A stretch of DNA of 64,000 nt from SLJN01 sp964505385 (GCA_964505385.1 CAZDIA010000001.1:89691-153690), one strand, 5' to 3'; shown: positions 1 through 8,765, numbered from the stretch's first letter. The notes: generated by a model from the letters alone, not told the origin. A program made the numbers and translations.

Positions 1-43
1 AAAAATTAAATCATTATAAACGCAAAAAACCCCGGTTTACCGA

Positions 44-1141
44 ATGAGTATTAAGTGTGGAATAGTAGGACTGCCCAACGTGGGTAAATCAAGCATGTTT
101 AATGCGCTGAGTAGTGCAGGTGCGGAAGCGGAAAATTTTCCATTCTGTACGATCGATCCCAATGTAGGTGTAGTACCAGTACCTGATCGCCGTCTTGAGA
201 AGCTTGCTGAGTTGGTGAAACCTGAGAAAACCCAACCAACAGCCATAGAATTTGTGGATATCGCCGGTCTGGTAAAAGGCGCTTCAGAGGGAAAAGGAAA
301 AGGGAATGCTTTTCTCTCACACATCCGTGAAGTGGATGTTATTATTCATGTGGTTCGCTGCTTTAATAATGATGATGTAATTCATGTTGAAGGCAATGTT
401 GACCCGATTCGAGATATCGAAATCATCGAAAGTGAATTGATTTTCAAAGATCTGGAAAGCGTTGAACGCCGGGAAGAAAAACTGAAGAAACAGAGCAAAT
501 CCGGTGATAAAACTATAGAGGCACAGGTAGGGCAGATCAGAAAGTTGCGCGAGCACCTTGAACAAGGCAAACCGGCGCGAACATTTGCCCGAAACGGACA
601 CAGCGAAGCGTGGGAAGATCTCATGCTGCTTTCTCTTAAGCCTGTTTTATATGTATGCAATGTAGATGAAGACGATATACCGGATACATTTGAAAACGAG
701 GCAGTGCAGAATGTATCAAATCACGCTGCTTCACAGGGAACGGAAACCGTTGTGATTTGCGCCAAAATCGAAGCAGAGATAGCAGAGCTGGATGAGGAAG
801 AAAAAGAATCATTTCTTGAGGCAGTAGGTCTGGAAGAATCGGGGCTGGATCGATTAATAAAAACTGCATATAAAAAACTCGGCCTCATCACCTATTACAC
901 TGCAGGGCCAAAAGAGGTGCGCGCATGGGCAATTCCCGGAGGGCTAAAAGCTCCGGAGGCCGCCGGGGTGATCCATTCGGATTTTGAACGCGGTTTTATT
1001 CGTGCGGAAACTATAAAATATGAAGACTTCGGAGAATGCGGTTCTGAAGCGGTTGCCAGAGACAAAGGTAAGATGCGCTCGGAGGGTCGCGACTACGAAG
1101 TCAAAGACGGCGATGTTATCTTATTCCGTTTCAATGTGTGA
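44..1141 (+). CDS. ychF: Redox/translation-associated GTPase (ATPase) YchF/EngD
   Basis: A 365-residue protein of the universally conserved Obg-related YchF family, which binds ribosomes and hydrolyses ATP in preference to GTP. The P-loop is GLPNVGKS (residues 9-16). The switch/G3 region DIAGLVKGASEGKGKGN follows, and the G4 position reads NVDE (NxxE), the YchF-specific replacement of NKxD that explains its ATP preference. The C-terminal third matches the TGS domain. Length is typical (363-365), so the protein is complete and the ATG at 44 is well placed. It converges on the response-regulator gene with only 30 bp between stops, and no obvious terminator lies there. Confidence 0.97.
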   Translation: MSIKCGIVGLPNVGKSSMFNALSSAGAEAENFPFCTIDPNVGVVPVPDRRLEKLAELVKPEKTQPTAIEFVDIAGLVKGASEGKGKGNAFLSHIREVDVIIHVVRCFNNDDVIHVEGNVDPIRDIEIIESELIFKDLESVERREEKLKKQSKSGDKTIEAQVGQIRKLREHLEQGKPARTFARNGHSEAWEDLMLLSLKPVLYVCNVDEDDIPDTFENEAVQNVSNHAASQGTETVVICAKIEAEIAELDEEEKESFLEAVGLEESGLDRLIKTAYKKLGLITYYTAGPKEVRAWAIPGGLKAPEAAGVIHSDFERGFIRAETIKYEDFGECGSEAVARDKGKMRSEGRDYEVKDGDVILFRFNV

Positions 1142-1171
1142 TGCAATCAGGTGATAACGGATCATCTGAGG

Positions 1172-2542
1172 TTAATCAGCATGATTATTGATTTCAGAAA
1201 GCTCGTATTTTTTGAGCTTGCTTCTGAGTGTACCTCTGGGCATATCCAGCAGCTTGGCCGCCTTTGAGATGTTATGATTGCTTTTGTCGAGAGCCCATGA
1301 AATTATTTCAAGCTCTTTTTGTTGTACATATTCTTCAAACGGTGGATAGCTTTCACTTTCAAATTGAGCAGGTGGGCTGTTATTTTCGACGGTTTTTCCT
1401 GCATCATCAAGGAGAGTCAATGGATTTTGAGAGGCTCCAGTAGCAATAATACGCTCTGCTAAGTTCTCAAGTTGACGAACATTTCCAGGCCATTCATAAG
1501 CTATGAGTTTGTCATAAAATTCATTATTGAGTTCTTGCTTTTTTTGTTTTGCACCGTGTTTTTCGAAAAAATGATTAACTAATGCGGGGATGTCTTCTTT
1601 ACGTTCCCGCAAGGGTGGCAAGTGCAAGGGGATTATATTCAGGCGATAGTAAAGATCTTCTCTGAATTCGTTTTCGCGAACCCGGTCCCGCAGATCAACT
1701 TTTGTTGCGCAGATTACCCTGACATCCACCGTAATAGTTTCCGTACCTCCAACGCGGACGAACTGGCGCTCCTGTAAAACACGAAGCAGTTTTACCTGGA
1801 GATGCAGCGGAAAGTCATCAATATCATCAATAAAAATGGTGCCGTTGTGGGCACGTTCAAAGTATCCTTTATGCTGCTTGACGGCACCTGAAAACGCTCC
1901 TTTTTCATGACCGAATAACTCACTTTCAATTAGTGACTCAGGTATGGCAGCACAATTTATCGCGATGAATGGTTCTTTATTTCGAGGGCTGTATTGGTGA
2001 ATAGCTTTGGCTATAACTTCTTTGCCGGTTCCGGTTTCTCCCTGAATAAGGACGGTATAATCATGCTCCGCTACATTTTTTGCAGTTTCAACGACCTGTC
2101 GCATCGGTGATGAATTGCCAATGATGGTTTTGTTTTCGAATCGTTCAAGCCGTTTTTTGAGTTGTTGGTTTTCATCTCTTACCTCATAATACTGATGAAT
2201 GTTTTTCATCAGACTAAGAAATCTCTCGGGTGTCAGAGGTTTAGTGATGTAATCATATGCGCCTTGTTTCAGGGCAGAAACGGCTGTTTCCACGGATGCA
2301 TAAGCAGTTATAACAATAACTTCACAACCGGGATTATGCTCTTTAGCTGTTTTCAGAATGTCGATGCCACTTTTTCCGGGTAATCTAAGGTCGGTTACCA
2401 CAACATCATAGCTGTTATGGCTTACCATATTTAAACCCTTATCACCATCTGCGACACTTTCTACTTCATAGCCCTCTTTTTTGAGAATATTGGCCAGTGT
2501 TATTCTTGTAATTTTTTCGTCTTCAACTATTAATACTTTCAC
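1172..2542 (-). CDS. NtrC-family sigma-54-dependent response regulator
   Basis: A 456-residue bacterial enhancer-binding protein with three domains. The receiver domain (1-120) has phospho-acceptor D51. The AAA+ domain (about 139-370) has Walker A GETGTGKE (168-175). A Fis-type helix-turn-helix lies at the C-terminus (about 410-450). It should activate RNA polymerase-sigma54 after phosphorylation by the kinase encoded next door, whose gene overlaps it by 20 bp. Two motif deviations are visible. The sigma54-contact loop reads GAFSGA (215-220) instead of GAFTGA, and Walker B reads IDDIDD, with Asp240 where most family members have Glu. A sigma-54 promoter and inverted-repeat array lie beyond phnD at 5083-5211 and are the likely target (inference). 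Confidence 0.93.
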   Translation of the reverse strand: MKVLIVEDEKITRITLANILKKEGYEVESVADGDKGLNMVSHNSYDVVVTDLRLPGKSGIDILKTAKEHNPGCEVIVITAYASVETAVSALKQGAYDYITKPLTPERFLSLMKNIHQYYEVRDENQQLKKRLERFENKTIIGNSSPMRQVVETAKNVAEHDYTVLIQGETGTGKEVIAKAIHQYSPRNKEPFIAINCAAIPESLIESELFGHEKGAFSGAVKQHKGYFERAHNGTIFIDDIDDFPLHLQVKLLRVLQERQFVRVGGTETITVDVRVICATKVDLRDRVRENEFREDLYYRLNIIPLHLPPLRERKEDIPALVNHFFEKHGAKQKKQELNNEFYDKLIAYEWPGNVRQLENLAERIIATGASQNPLTLLDDAGKTVENNSPPAQFESESYPPFEEYVQQKELEIISWALDKSNHNISKAAKLLDMPRGTLRSKLKKYELSEINNHAD

Positions 2543-4025
2543 TTTTTGCCTCCAGTGGTAGCGTTATTCTGAAGTTGGTATAGTCACCGTCCTTACTATC
2601 TACATTAATAGTGCCATTATGAGCTTCCACTATTCCGTGAGTAACAGATAATCCCAGGCCGGTGCCTTTTCCGGTTTCTTTAGTGGTATAAAAAGGTTCA
2701 AAAATCTTATCTAATTCCTGCTCCGGTATACCAGTACCGTCATCTAATATTGAAAAGAAAATGTTGCTATCATCCTGGATCCCGGTTTGGATCGATATGG
2801 AGCCTTCATCACTGACAGCATCCAGACTGTTCAGCAACAAGTTCATTAATAGCTCCTGAATTAAATTGGGGTCGGCCTTAATTTTAGGCATATTGTCCTG
2901 TACATTTAAATCAAGGTTAATGTTTTTTTCATTGAGCCGGTAATCAAGAAGATCAATTACTTTATTGAGCTCATTATTAATATCAACTTCTTCAGAGGTT
3001 TTTGTACGCTGACGTGAATAACCGAGTAACTTGGTTACAACAGATTCAATATGGGTTAACCCCTCATCAATAAGTTCAAGATAATCATAGGTTTGTTTCT
3101 GGTTCTCAGGATCTTTCTGGATGCCGTAAACGCAAAACCGTATTCCGTTAAGAGGGTTATTGACTTCGTGAGCTACTCCGGATGCAAGCCGGCCGATAGA
3201 AGCGAGTTTTTCCGCTTGATAAATTTGGTGCTGGGCACTTGCAAGCTGCCTTTTAGAATGAGAAAGCCGCTCTTTTAACATTTGAAAGTGTTCAATCAGA
3301 AAGCCGATCTCGTCGCTGCGTGGTTGTAAAGCCATGGGTTGGTCAGAATCGAGGTCGATTTTGTCTACTTCGACAACAAGATCACGCAGGGAAGACATCA
3401 CGCGGTTAATGAAATAGTAAAGAATCAAAAGAGTTACAATGAGTGCGGTAACTGTAAAAAATAGCAGCAGGAAAAAGGAATTGTTTATTTCATCTCTGGT
3501 GAATGATGTATCAAATCCAAGAGTGGCTGTTCCCCATCTTTTGTCTCCGATTTGCAGCGGTTGTATCGCTTCGAGGATCCATCCGTAATCCTGATCATCA
3601 AAAATTGAAGTAATCACTTCATTGGTGTTGCTTACCTGCAGAAATTCAGTGTCGGTTATCTGAGTGTCATAGAGAGATAAATCACTATGTGCTATGATTC
3701 GATTCTCGGTGTTTTGAATTGAGATGTATTCGATACTTTCCACATTGTCCATAAAGTTCTGGATGTGGGTTTCCAGTAAATCACTTGTAATTACATCTTC
3801 ACGTTCCGCATAAATCAGGGCTTCTATAACCGGGATGGAAAATGCTTTGGAAATTGATTTCGCATTCTCTTCCTGCTGATTCAGGATCATTGTGCGCCAT
3901 TGCAACAAAATTCCAATTGATGCCAATATCATCAAAAGTGAAACTATGGCACCAATAATAGTAATGATCCGCAGTTTGATGCTGGACCGGAAGCTTTGCT
4001 TGATTACATCAAAAAATCGACTCAT
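2523..4025 (-). CDS. Membrane sensor histidine kinase (NtrB/AtoS-like)
   Basis: A 500-residue kinase. TM1 is about residues 18-42. An extracytoplasmic sensor domain of about 140 residues is followed by TM2 (about 184-206), then HAMP (about 205-260). The HisKA domain has H286 in GVAHEVNNPLNG. The HATPase_c domain has an N box (N395, N399), a G1 box DDGTGIP (428-434) and a G2 box GKGTGLGL (453-460 region). The gene overlaps the upstream PhnD-like gene by 4 bp and the downstream regulator by 20 bp, so the three products are almost certainly made together. The PhnD-like protein probably presents ligand to the sensor domain, forming a three-component system (inference from gene order). Confidence 0.93.
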   Translation of the reverse strand: MSRFFDVIKQSFRSSIKLRIITIIGAIVSLLMILASIGILLQWRTMILNQQEENAKSISKAFSIPVIEALIYAEREDVITSDLLETHIQNFMDNVESIEYISIQNTENRIIAHSDLSLYDTQITDTEFLQVSNTNEVITSIFDDQDYGWILEAIQPLQIGDKRWGTATLGFDTSFTRDEINNSFFLLLFFTVTALIVTLLILYYFINRVMSSLRDLVVEVDKIDLDSDQPMALQPRSDEIGFLIEHFQMLKERLSHSKRQLASAQHQIYQAEKLASIGRLASGVAHEVNNPLNGIRFCVYGIQKDPENQKQTYDYLELIDEGLTHIESVVTKLLGYSRQRTKTSEEVDINNELNKVIDLLDYRLNEKNINLDLNVQDNMPKIKADPNLIQELLMNLLLNSLDAVSDEGSISIQTGIQDDSNIFFSILDDGTGIPEQELDKIFEPFYTTKETGKGTGLGLSVTHGIVEAHNGTINVDSKDGDYTNFRITLPLEAKSESINS

Positions 4026-4942
4026 GGAAGTTGCTCCTGATTTAATCTTTCATCAATAATATTATAATCTTCGTCTACAGCCCTTGTAAAACCATAAGCA
4101 AATTCAGGATCCCACTCTTTGACTTTATCCGCAAAAAAAGGATCATGTGGATCAATTCTTAAAAGTGCTTCTTTAATTGCCGAGATCTTGTCTTTATCAT
4201 AATCTTCCGAAACCACAATCGGAGAACCGGGCACCGGGTTGGATCGTGCTACAATATTTACACCCCGGCTACTGAATTCCTGAGCGACACGATCTTTAAT
4301 TGTCCCGGAATCAAAATTGTCGCGCATGACTTCATAGACCACACTATGATGATGCTGAAAGTGCTCTACATTCTCAAGATCTGATACAGATAAGCCATGC
4401 TCACTCAGACCGGTTTTTAGAAGCCAATTTCCTGAAAATGATTGTTCCGATGGTAATGCAAGCCGCTTGCCGGATAATGAATCAATTGAGTCGATCCCGG
4501 AGTCTTCTCTGGTTATCATAACCGAATGGAAAAATGGTTCACCGTTTTCATTGAGTGGTTTTAAAATTGGCTTTAATCTATACTTCTCTCTTGATGTTAC
4601 ATATATATATGATCCGAGGAAGGCAGCATCCACTTCACTATCAGCGAGTTGTTGAACTGTTTCCTCATATGATCGGCTGATGATGAGTTCAAAATTATAA
4701 TCGCTGCTTTGGGTAAGATAGTCCATTAAAGGTTGATAACCTTGATATAATACATTGGCGGGAAACCGGGAAATTACGCCAAAATGGACCGTATCTTTTG
4801 GAACCGATTCCTCCATGGCCACTGAATTGCTTTCGGGATATGGTCTGCTGATATCAAGAATGGATTGCCGCAAAAAATAGGTAGCTATTCCAAAGAAAAG
4901 AATTAGAAAAATGATCGTATAAAATAATTTTCTCTTATCCAT
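4022..4942 (-). CDS. PhnD-type phosphate/phosphite/phosphonate-binding protein, membrane-anchored
   Basis: About 306 residues. An N-terminal hydrophobic helix (LFYTIIFLILFFGIA, about residues 5-20) with no lipobox is followed by a periplasmic-binding fold. Recognisable PhnD-family segments are FGVISRFP, VDAAFLGSYIY, KRLALPSEQSFSG and a closing ...DPEFAYGF stretch. The reading frame stays open 29 codons further upstream, but the start at 4942 places the basic MDKRK directly before the membrane helix and is preferred. No ABC transporter permease or ATPase accompanies it. It is fused by a 4-bp overlap to a histidine kinase gene, so a sensory role is likelier than uptake (inference). The exact ligand cannot be told from sequence. 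Confidence 0.85.
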   Translation of the reverse strand: MDKRKLFYTIIFLILFFGIATYFLRQSILDISRPYPESNSVAMEESVPKDTVHFGVISRFPANVLYQGYQPLMDYLTQSSDYNFELIISRSYEETVQQLADSEVDAAFLGSYIYVTSREKYRLKPILKPLNENGEPFFHSVMITREDSGIDSIDSLSGKRLALPSEQSFSGNWLLKTGLSEHGLSVSDLENVEHFQHHHSVVYEVMRDNFDSGTIKDRVAQEFSSRGVNIVARSNPVPGSPIVVSEDYDKDKISAIKEALLRIDPHDPFFADKVKEWDPEFAYGFTRAVDEDYNIIDERLNQEQLP

Positions 4943-5082
4943 TATCGGTTTTAAAAGTCTGTAAGAAGAAAGCATTGAGAGAGTATAAAATAGTTTGCAA
5001 AAATCATTCCTATTATCAGAACGAGCCAATCTGAATTAATTAGCCGTATAAAATCCGGTTGCAGAACAAAAGTGGTGATATC

Positions 5083-5139
5083 TCGCCACTTTGATGGTGA
5101 AAATACGCCATATGTGGCGTGTTTTCGCCGGGTTTGCCG
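5083..5139. promoter_or_regulatory. Tandem inverted-repeat array, candidate enhancer (UAS) for the NtrC-type regulator
   Basis: Three dyads with related half-sites lie in register. They are TCGCCA-N6-TGGTGA (5083-5100), CGCCA-TATG-TGGCG (5106-5119) and a degenerate CGCCG-N4-TGCCG (5126-5139). Their centres are 21 and 20 bp apart, about two helical turns. The middle site extends to 12-bp arms with one mismatch (5099-5126). Relative to the predicted sigma-54 start near 5222 the centres fall at about -130, -110 and -90, the usual enhancer distance for this regulator class. Assignment to the neighbouring regulator is inference. Confidence 0.7.
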
Positions 5140-5195
5140 GGTAAATATAGCGCTTATGCTTTCCAAAATCCCCTCAGGAGCAAATCTGGTAATAC

Positions 5196-5211
5196 TGGCA
5201 TACCATTTGCC
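5196..5211 (+). promoter_or_regulatory. Sigma-54 (-24/-12) promoter of the anion-uptake operon
   Basis: TGGCATACCATTTGCC matches the sigma-54 consensus TGGCAYRNNNNTTGCW with GG and GC at the required 12-bp phase; only the final W is missed. The predicted transcript starts about 12 bp past the GC, near 5222, giving a 5' leader of about 42 nt before the ATG at 5264. It lies in the 321-bp divergent spacer (4943-5263) opposite a sigma-54 activator locus, which supports function. I see no clear promoter for the leftward phnD-kinase-regulator genes in the same spacer. Confidence 0.82.
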
Positions 5212-5263
5212 TAAAAAAAAACAATTCGAGCAGACAATTATCAGAAACACAAAAATTGGATAC

Positions 5264-5908
5264 ATGAGTAAAAAAAATCTGAATATTGGAGAAGCCTCAA
5301 AGCCAAGATTTGAATTCCGAACCTTTGGTCAGCAATTCGATGAGGCTCACTACAGAATGGCACGATTATCCGTACCGGTTCCCGAGCACGTCTGGGAGCG
5401 CCATTCTGACGAAATCTACATCCTGTCATCTACGAATGACATCAACAATACGAAGATTCGTGACGGCAAAATGGATATAAAAACTTATGTGCAGACGGTC
5501 GACGGCCTTGAGCAATGGAATCCGCTGATGAAAGGGGAGTTTCCAATTAAAGCAAGTGTGCTTACAGAAGAGGTTATTCCGGCCTTTCAAGTGGAGATGG
5601 ATCTGCCCGATAAAGACGAATTCAGTTTTGATGAATTCATGGAGATGGTTGATGCACATCCGGAGCTGAAATCAGCCCGGGTGCACAAGCAGCGATTCGG
5701 CTATATGGTAAATGATACCATTTGTGAATATGGATATGTCACGATAAATGGAGCTAAAGTGGCAACAATTAATTCCGAGTCCACTGAAATTGAAGATATA
5801 AAAAAGACCCTTGCTGAAGTAGGGCTGGAAGGGATAGAGAATATCAATTACCTGCAAGCGATCAAGCGGGTTACCGGAATGATTGATAAGCCTTTGGCTA
5901 ACGAATAA
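5264..5908 (+). CDS. Divergent CYTH-like (triphosphate tunnel fold) protein
   Basis: A 214-residue soluble protein whose strand pattern resembles the CYTH/TTM fold: FEFRTF near the start, EIYILSSTNDINNTKIR (50-66), KMDIKTYVQ, the basic strand KQRFGYMV (142-149), CEYGYVTING and a final helix ending YLQAIKRV. It lacks the ExExK signature (FEFRT replaces it), so catalytic triphosphatase activity is doubtful. A ligand-binding or regulatory role for a triphosphate is possible (inference). The frame is open upstream to 5072, but that would run across the sigma-54 promoter and the enhancer array, so the ATG at 5264 is chosen. First gene of a six-gene operon; a regular CYTH gene follows after 23 bp. 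Confidence 0.7.
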   Translation: MSKKNLNIGEASKPRFEFRTFGQQFDEAHYRMARLSVPVPEHVWERHSDEIYILSSTNDINNTKIRDGKMDIKTYVQTVDGLEQWNPLMKGEFPIKASVLTEEVIPAFQVEMDLPDKDEFSFDEFMEMVDAHPELKSARVHKQRFGYMVNDTICEYGYVTINGAKVATINSESTEIEDIKKTLAEVGLEGIENINYLQAIKRVTGMIDKPLANE

Positions 5909-5931
5909 TTCAATTAAATCAAAGAAATAAT

Positions 5932-6399
5932 ATGGCACAGGAAGTAGAACGAAAATTTCTCGTAAAAGGTGATTTCAAATCCTACGCTTTTAAAGAAACG
6001 CGAATAACACAGGGTTATCTCTCTTCGGTTCCGGAGCGTACCGTGCGTGTTCGGATCAAAGGTGATAAAGGATTCATTACAATAAAAGGAATCGGCGGTG
6101 AATCAGGTGCAAGCAGGTTTGAGTGGGAAAAAGAGATTCCTGCAAATGAAGTCCGGGATCTATTAAAAATTTGCGAACCAGGTGTTATCGACAAAACACG
6201 ATACCTGGTAAAACAAGGCAAACACACCTTCGAAGTTGATGAATTTTACGGGGATAATGAAGGCCTTATAGTTGCCGAAGTAGAGCTGGCATCTGAGGAT
6301 GAGCAGTTTGAAAAACCGGACTGGCTTGGTGAAGAAGTAACCGGTGATGAACGGTACTACAATTCCATGCTAATGAAGAACCCTTATAAAAACTGGTAA
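5932..6399 (+). CDS. CYTH domain protein, short inorganic-triphosphatase (NeuTTM) type
   Basis: A 155-residue single-domain triphosphate tunnel metalloenzyme. It starts with the hallmark ExExK (E4, E6, K8 in MAQEVERKF). It then has the basic strands VRVRIKGDKGFITIKG, EWEKEIP, KTRYLV and the acidic metal-binding strands FEVDEFYGDNEGLIVAEVEL. Length and motifs match the compact bacterial class that hydrolyses inorganic tripolyphosphate. Its place between a divergent CYTH-like protein and anion carriers suggests a role in handling imported or stored polyphosphate (inference). Cytosolic, no signal peptide. Confidence 0.88.
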   Translation: MAQEVERKFLVKGDFKSYAFKETRITQGYLSSVPERTVRVRIKGDKGFITIKGIGGESGASRFEWEKEIPANEVRDLLKICEPGVIDKTRYLVKQGKHTFEVDEFYGDNEGLIVAEVELASEDEQFEKPDWLGEEVTGDERYYNSMLMKNPYKNW

Positions 6400-6445
6400 A
6401 AAAAACCTTAGGACTGTAAACCCATAATCTCAACTGCGATAATAT

Positions 6446-8080
6446 ATGAGTGACAGCGATAAGTTTACAAAAGTAGACAATGACGGCAATGAGTATGATC
6501 CATTGGATATGCACAACTACTCCATGGAAAGGTTGCCGGAAAGAAAAAAATCTCCAGTGGAACAGTGGATGGCGATTATAGGTGCGCCATTGGCGGTCAT
6601 AGCATTTATCGCTGTCGCTTTTTTTATTGAGATACCGTATTTGACTAATGTTGGAGTAGATGCATTACAGTCCGATGAAGCCATTGCGGTATATGAAGAT
6701 ATCGGCTCGGATCGGTTCCAGCAGAATAACCACTTCATGCTTGCCATTTTTTTGGGAGCAATTATCCTGTGGATTACAGCCGCTATCCCCAATTATCAGG
6801 TTTCTCTCATATTGATAATAGGACTTGTGCTAACCGGTGTTTTGCCAGAGGAGGAGGCCTACGCGCAGCTGGGGCACCGGATTATGTGGTTGAATATCAT
6901 GTCCTTTGTGTTAGCGAGTATGTTGGTTACGACGGGGGTGGCCAAAAGGTTTGCCCTCTGGTTTATTCTGAAGTTCGGGAAGAATGCCAGCATGATATTT
7001 ATCAGTTTTATTGTCATCAATACGGTGTTATCGGCTTTTATTTCAGCTACGACGGCGAAAGCAGCAATACTGTTACCGATTTTTATGGTGATTGCAGCTA
7101 TTTACGGGGCTGACGGAGGAGATAAGAAAACCAATTTCGGTCGCAGTATTGTTTTGCAGAATCTTCTAAACATCAATCTGGGTGCCGGGGCATTTGTGAC
7201 GGGGTCAGGTGCAAATTTGCTTGCGGCTGCACTCATAAGTGGTGCAATTGACGGGGAGATCTTTTTCGCTGACTGGATGGTTGCCATGTTCCCGACAATG
7301 GTTGGAATGATGTTCATAGGCTATATCCTGGCATTGAAGATATTTTTCCCGCTTCAGCCCAATGAGCAAGTACCTCAGATTGAAGGGGGAATGGACCGGC
7401 TTAGAGAAGAATACAATAAGCTGGGTAAGATTGATTATCAGGAAATCAAAACCATTGTGATTTTTTCAGCTATACTGTTGCTTTGGGCAACCGACAGGTA
7501 TCACGGAGTGAGTGCAACGGCTGTAGCATTTGTTGGTGCTATTATATCACTGCTTCCCCGCATTGGCATCGTTACCTGGAATGATGTGGATATTCCATGG
7601 CACCTTATGCTTTTTTCAGCAGGAGCTTACACCCTTGGTGCGGGTTTCAATAACACAGACCTGCCATCATTAAGTGTTAATGCATTTTTCGATGGCCTTG
7701 GAATAGGATATGATACCGAGTTTTGGGTGCTTTATATGCTAATGACCGGGGTGATGTGTTTCAGCGCATTGGTTTTTCAGTCCAAGACGATGCGTACCAT
7801 GTTATTCATTCCGGTAGCAATTGGTATCGCCCAGCGCTTTGATTTTGATGTTGTGGCTTTGGCCTTACCAACCGCCTTCATGATAGAATATGTATGGGTG
7901 CTTTATTTCAATAGCAAGCCGGCCGCGCTGCTATATGAAACTGATCGCTATACCCTCAAAGATGCTTTCACATTCGGCATTACCATGATGATAATCGGCT
8001 ACTTCCTCAATATTGTATTAGGGGAAACTTTCTACAGATTCCTTGGAATTACACCGGATGGTGTTTTCGGATTATTTTAA
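6446..8080 (+). CDS. SLC13/DASS-type anion:sodium symporter
   Basis: A 544-residue polytopic membrane protein with a 40-residue acidic cytosolic N-terminus and about 11-12 hydrophobic segments. The two pseudo-repeats characteristic of SLC13 carriers are visible: SATTAKAAILLPI (200-212) followed by GSGANLLA, and FQSKTMRTMLFIPVAIG in the second half. The substrate-binding SNT motifs of dicarboxylate carriers are altered to SATT and QSKT, so the substrate (phosphate, sulfate, carboxylate or other) is open. It lies 46 bp after the CYTH gene and 21 bp before a DUF47-Pit pair, all under one sigma-54 promoter. Confidence 0.8.
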   Translation: MSDSDKFTKVDNDGNEYDPLDMHNYSMERLPERKKSPVEQWMAIIGAPLAVIAFIAVAFFIEIPYLTNVGVDALQSDEAIAVYEDIGSDRFQQNNHFMLAIFLGAIILWITAAIPNYQVSLILIIGLVLTGVLPEEEAYAQLGHRIMWLNIMSFVLASMLVTTGVAKRFALWFILKFGKNASMIFISFIVINTVLSAFISATTAKAAILLPIFMVIAAIYGADGGDKKTNFGRSIVLQNLLNINLGAGAFVTGSGANLLAAALISGAIDGEIFFADWMVAMFPTMVGMMFIGYILALKIFFPLQPNEQVPQIEGGMDRLREEYNKLGKIDYQEIKTIVIFSAILLLWATDRYHGVSATAVAFVGAIISLLPRIGIVTWNDVDIPWHLMLFSAGAYTLGAGFNNTDLPSLSVNAFFDGLGIGYDTEFWVLYMLMTGVMCFSALVFQSKTMRTMLFIPVAIGIAQRFDFDVVALALPTAFMIEYVWVLYFNSKPAALLYETDRYTLKDAFTFGITMMIIGYFLNIVLGETFYRFLGITPDGVFGLF

Positions 8081-8101
8081 AAATTCAATAGATAATCAAT
8101 T

Positions 8102-8749
8102 ATGGCTCAATTATTTACACAACATAAGCAAATTGAAGGGGAGATTGATGAGTTTCTCGATATGATTGTTGAGGGAGGTCTTCTTTTCAAAAAAGGTGTG
8201 AAGTTTTATCTCGAAGGCCGAAACGAGGAGTTTGAACAAAGGCTCGCGGAGCTTAGAACCCTTGAAAAAAATGCTGATGTTCTACGACGAAATGTCGAAA
8301 CCAAGCTCTATTTGAGAACCTTAATCCCGGAAGCAAGGGGGGACGTGCTTGGGCTTCTGGAACATTCCGATGCTGTATTAAATAAACTCACAGACACTCT
8401 TCTTGAATTTTCAGTAGAGATCCCTGAAACACTCGAAGATCTCAATGAGCTTCATATTGACCTGGCGACAAATGCCATAGATGCTTCTGAAAGTATGGTG
8501 AAAGCTATACGTGCCTACTTCCGCGATTTATCAGCTGTTCGGGATAATATTAAACAGGTACAATTTGCACGAGAAGAGACCAACCGTATAGCAGAAAAAT
8601 ACAAGCGTCATGTTTTCCAAAGAAGCAATATGAGGTTAAGTCACCGGGTTCACCTGCGATATTTTGCCTTCCACATTGAACAAATTGCTGATGAAGCAGA
8701 AGATGTATGTGACCGGCTCGCCATCGCTGCAATTAAAAGATATATCTAA
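8102..8749 (+). CDS. DUF47 family PhoU-like regulator of the Pit transporter
   Basis: A 215-residue, all-helical, PhoU-related protein of the TIGR00153/DUF47 family, rich in acidic and basic heptads (helix bundles binding metal clusters in PhoU relatives). It shows the family pattern E.DV..L....D..L (VLGLLEHSDAVLNKLTDTLL) and a second repeat ending QIADEAEDVCDRLAIA. DUF47 genes commonly precede pit genes; here pit begins 16 bp downstream. The product probably tunes the carrier post-translationally. Complete length, cytosolic. Confidence 0.88.
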   Translation: MAQLFTQHKQIEGEIDEFLDMIVEGGLLFKKGVKFYLEGRNEEFEQRLAELRTLEKNADVLRRNVETKLYLRTLIPEARGDVLGLLEHSDAVLNKLTDTLLEFSVEIPETLEDLNELHIDLATNAIDASESMVKAIRAYFRDLSAVRDNIKQVQFAREETNRIAEKYKRHVFQRSNMRLSHRVHLRYFAFHIEQIADEAEDVCDRLAIAAIKRYI

Positions 8750-8765
8750 TCGAGGATATAATTAA

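Noticed and set aside
5072..5263. N-terminal extension of the first CYTH-like protein
   Set aside because: Would cover the dyad array and the sigma-54 promoter; the 64 extra residues resemble no CYTH N-terminus.
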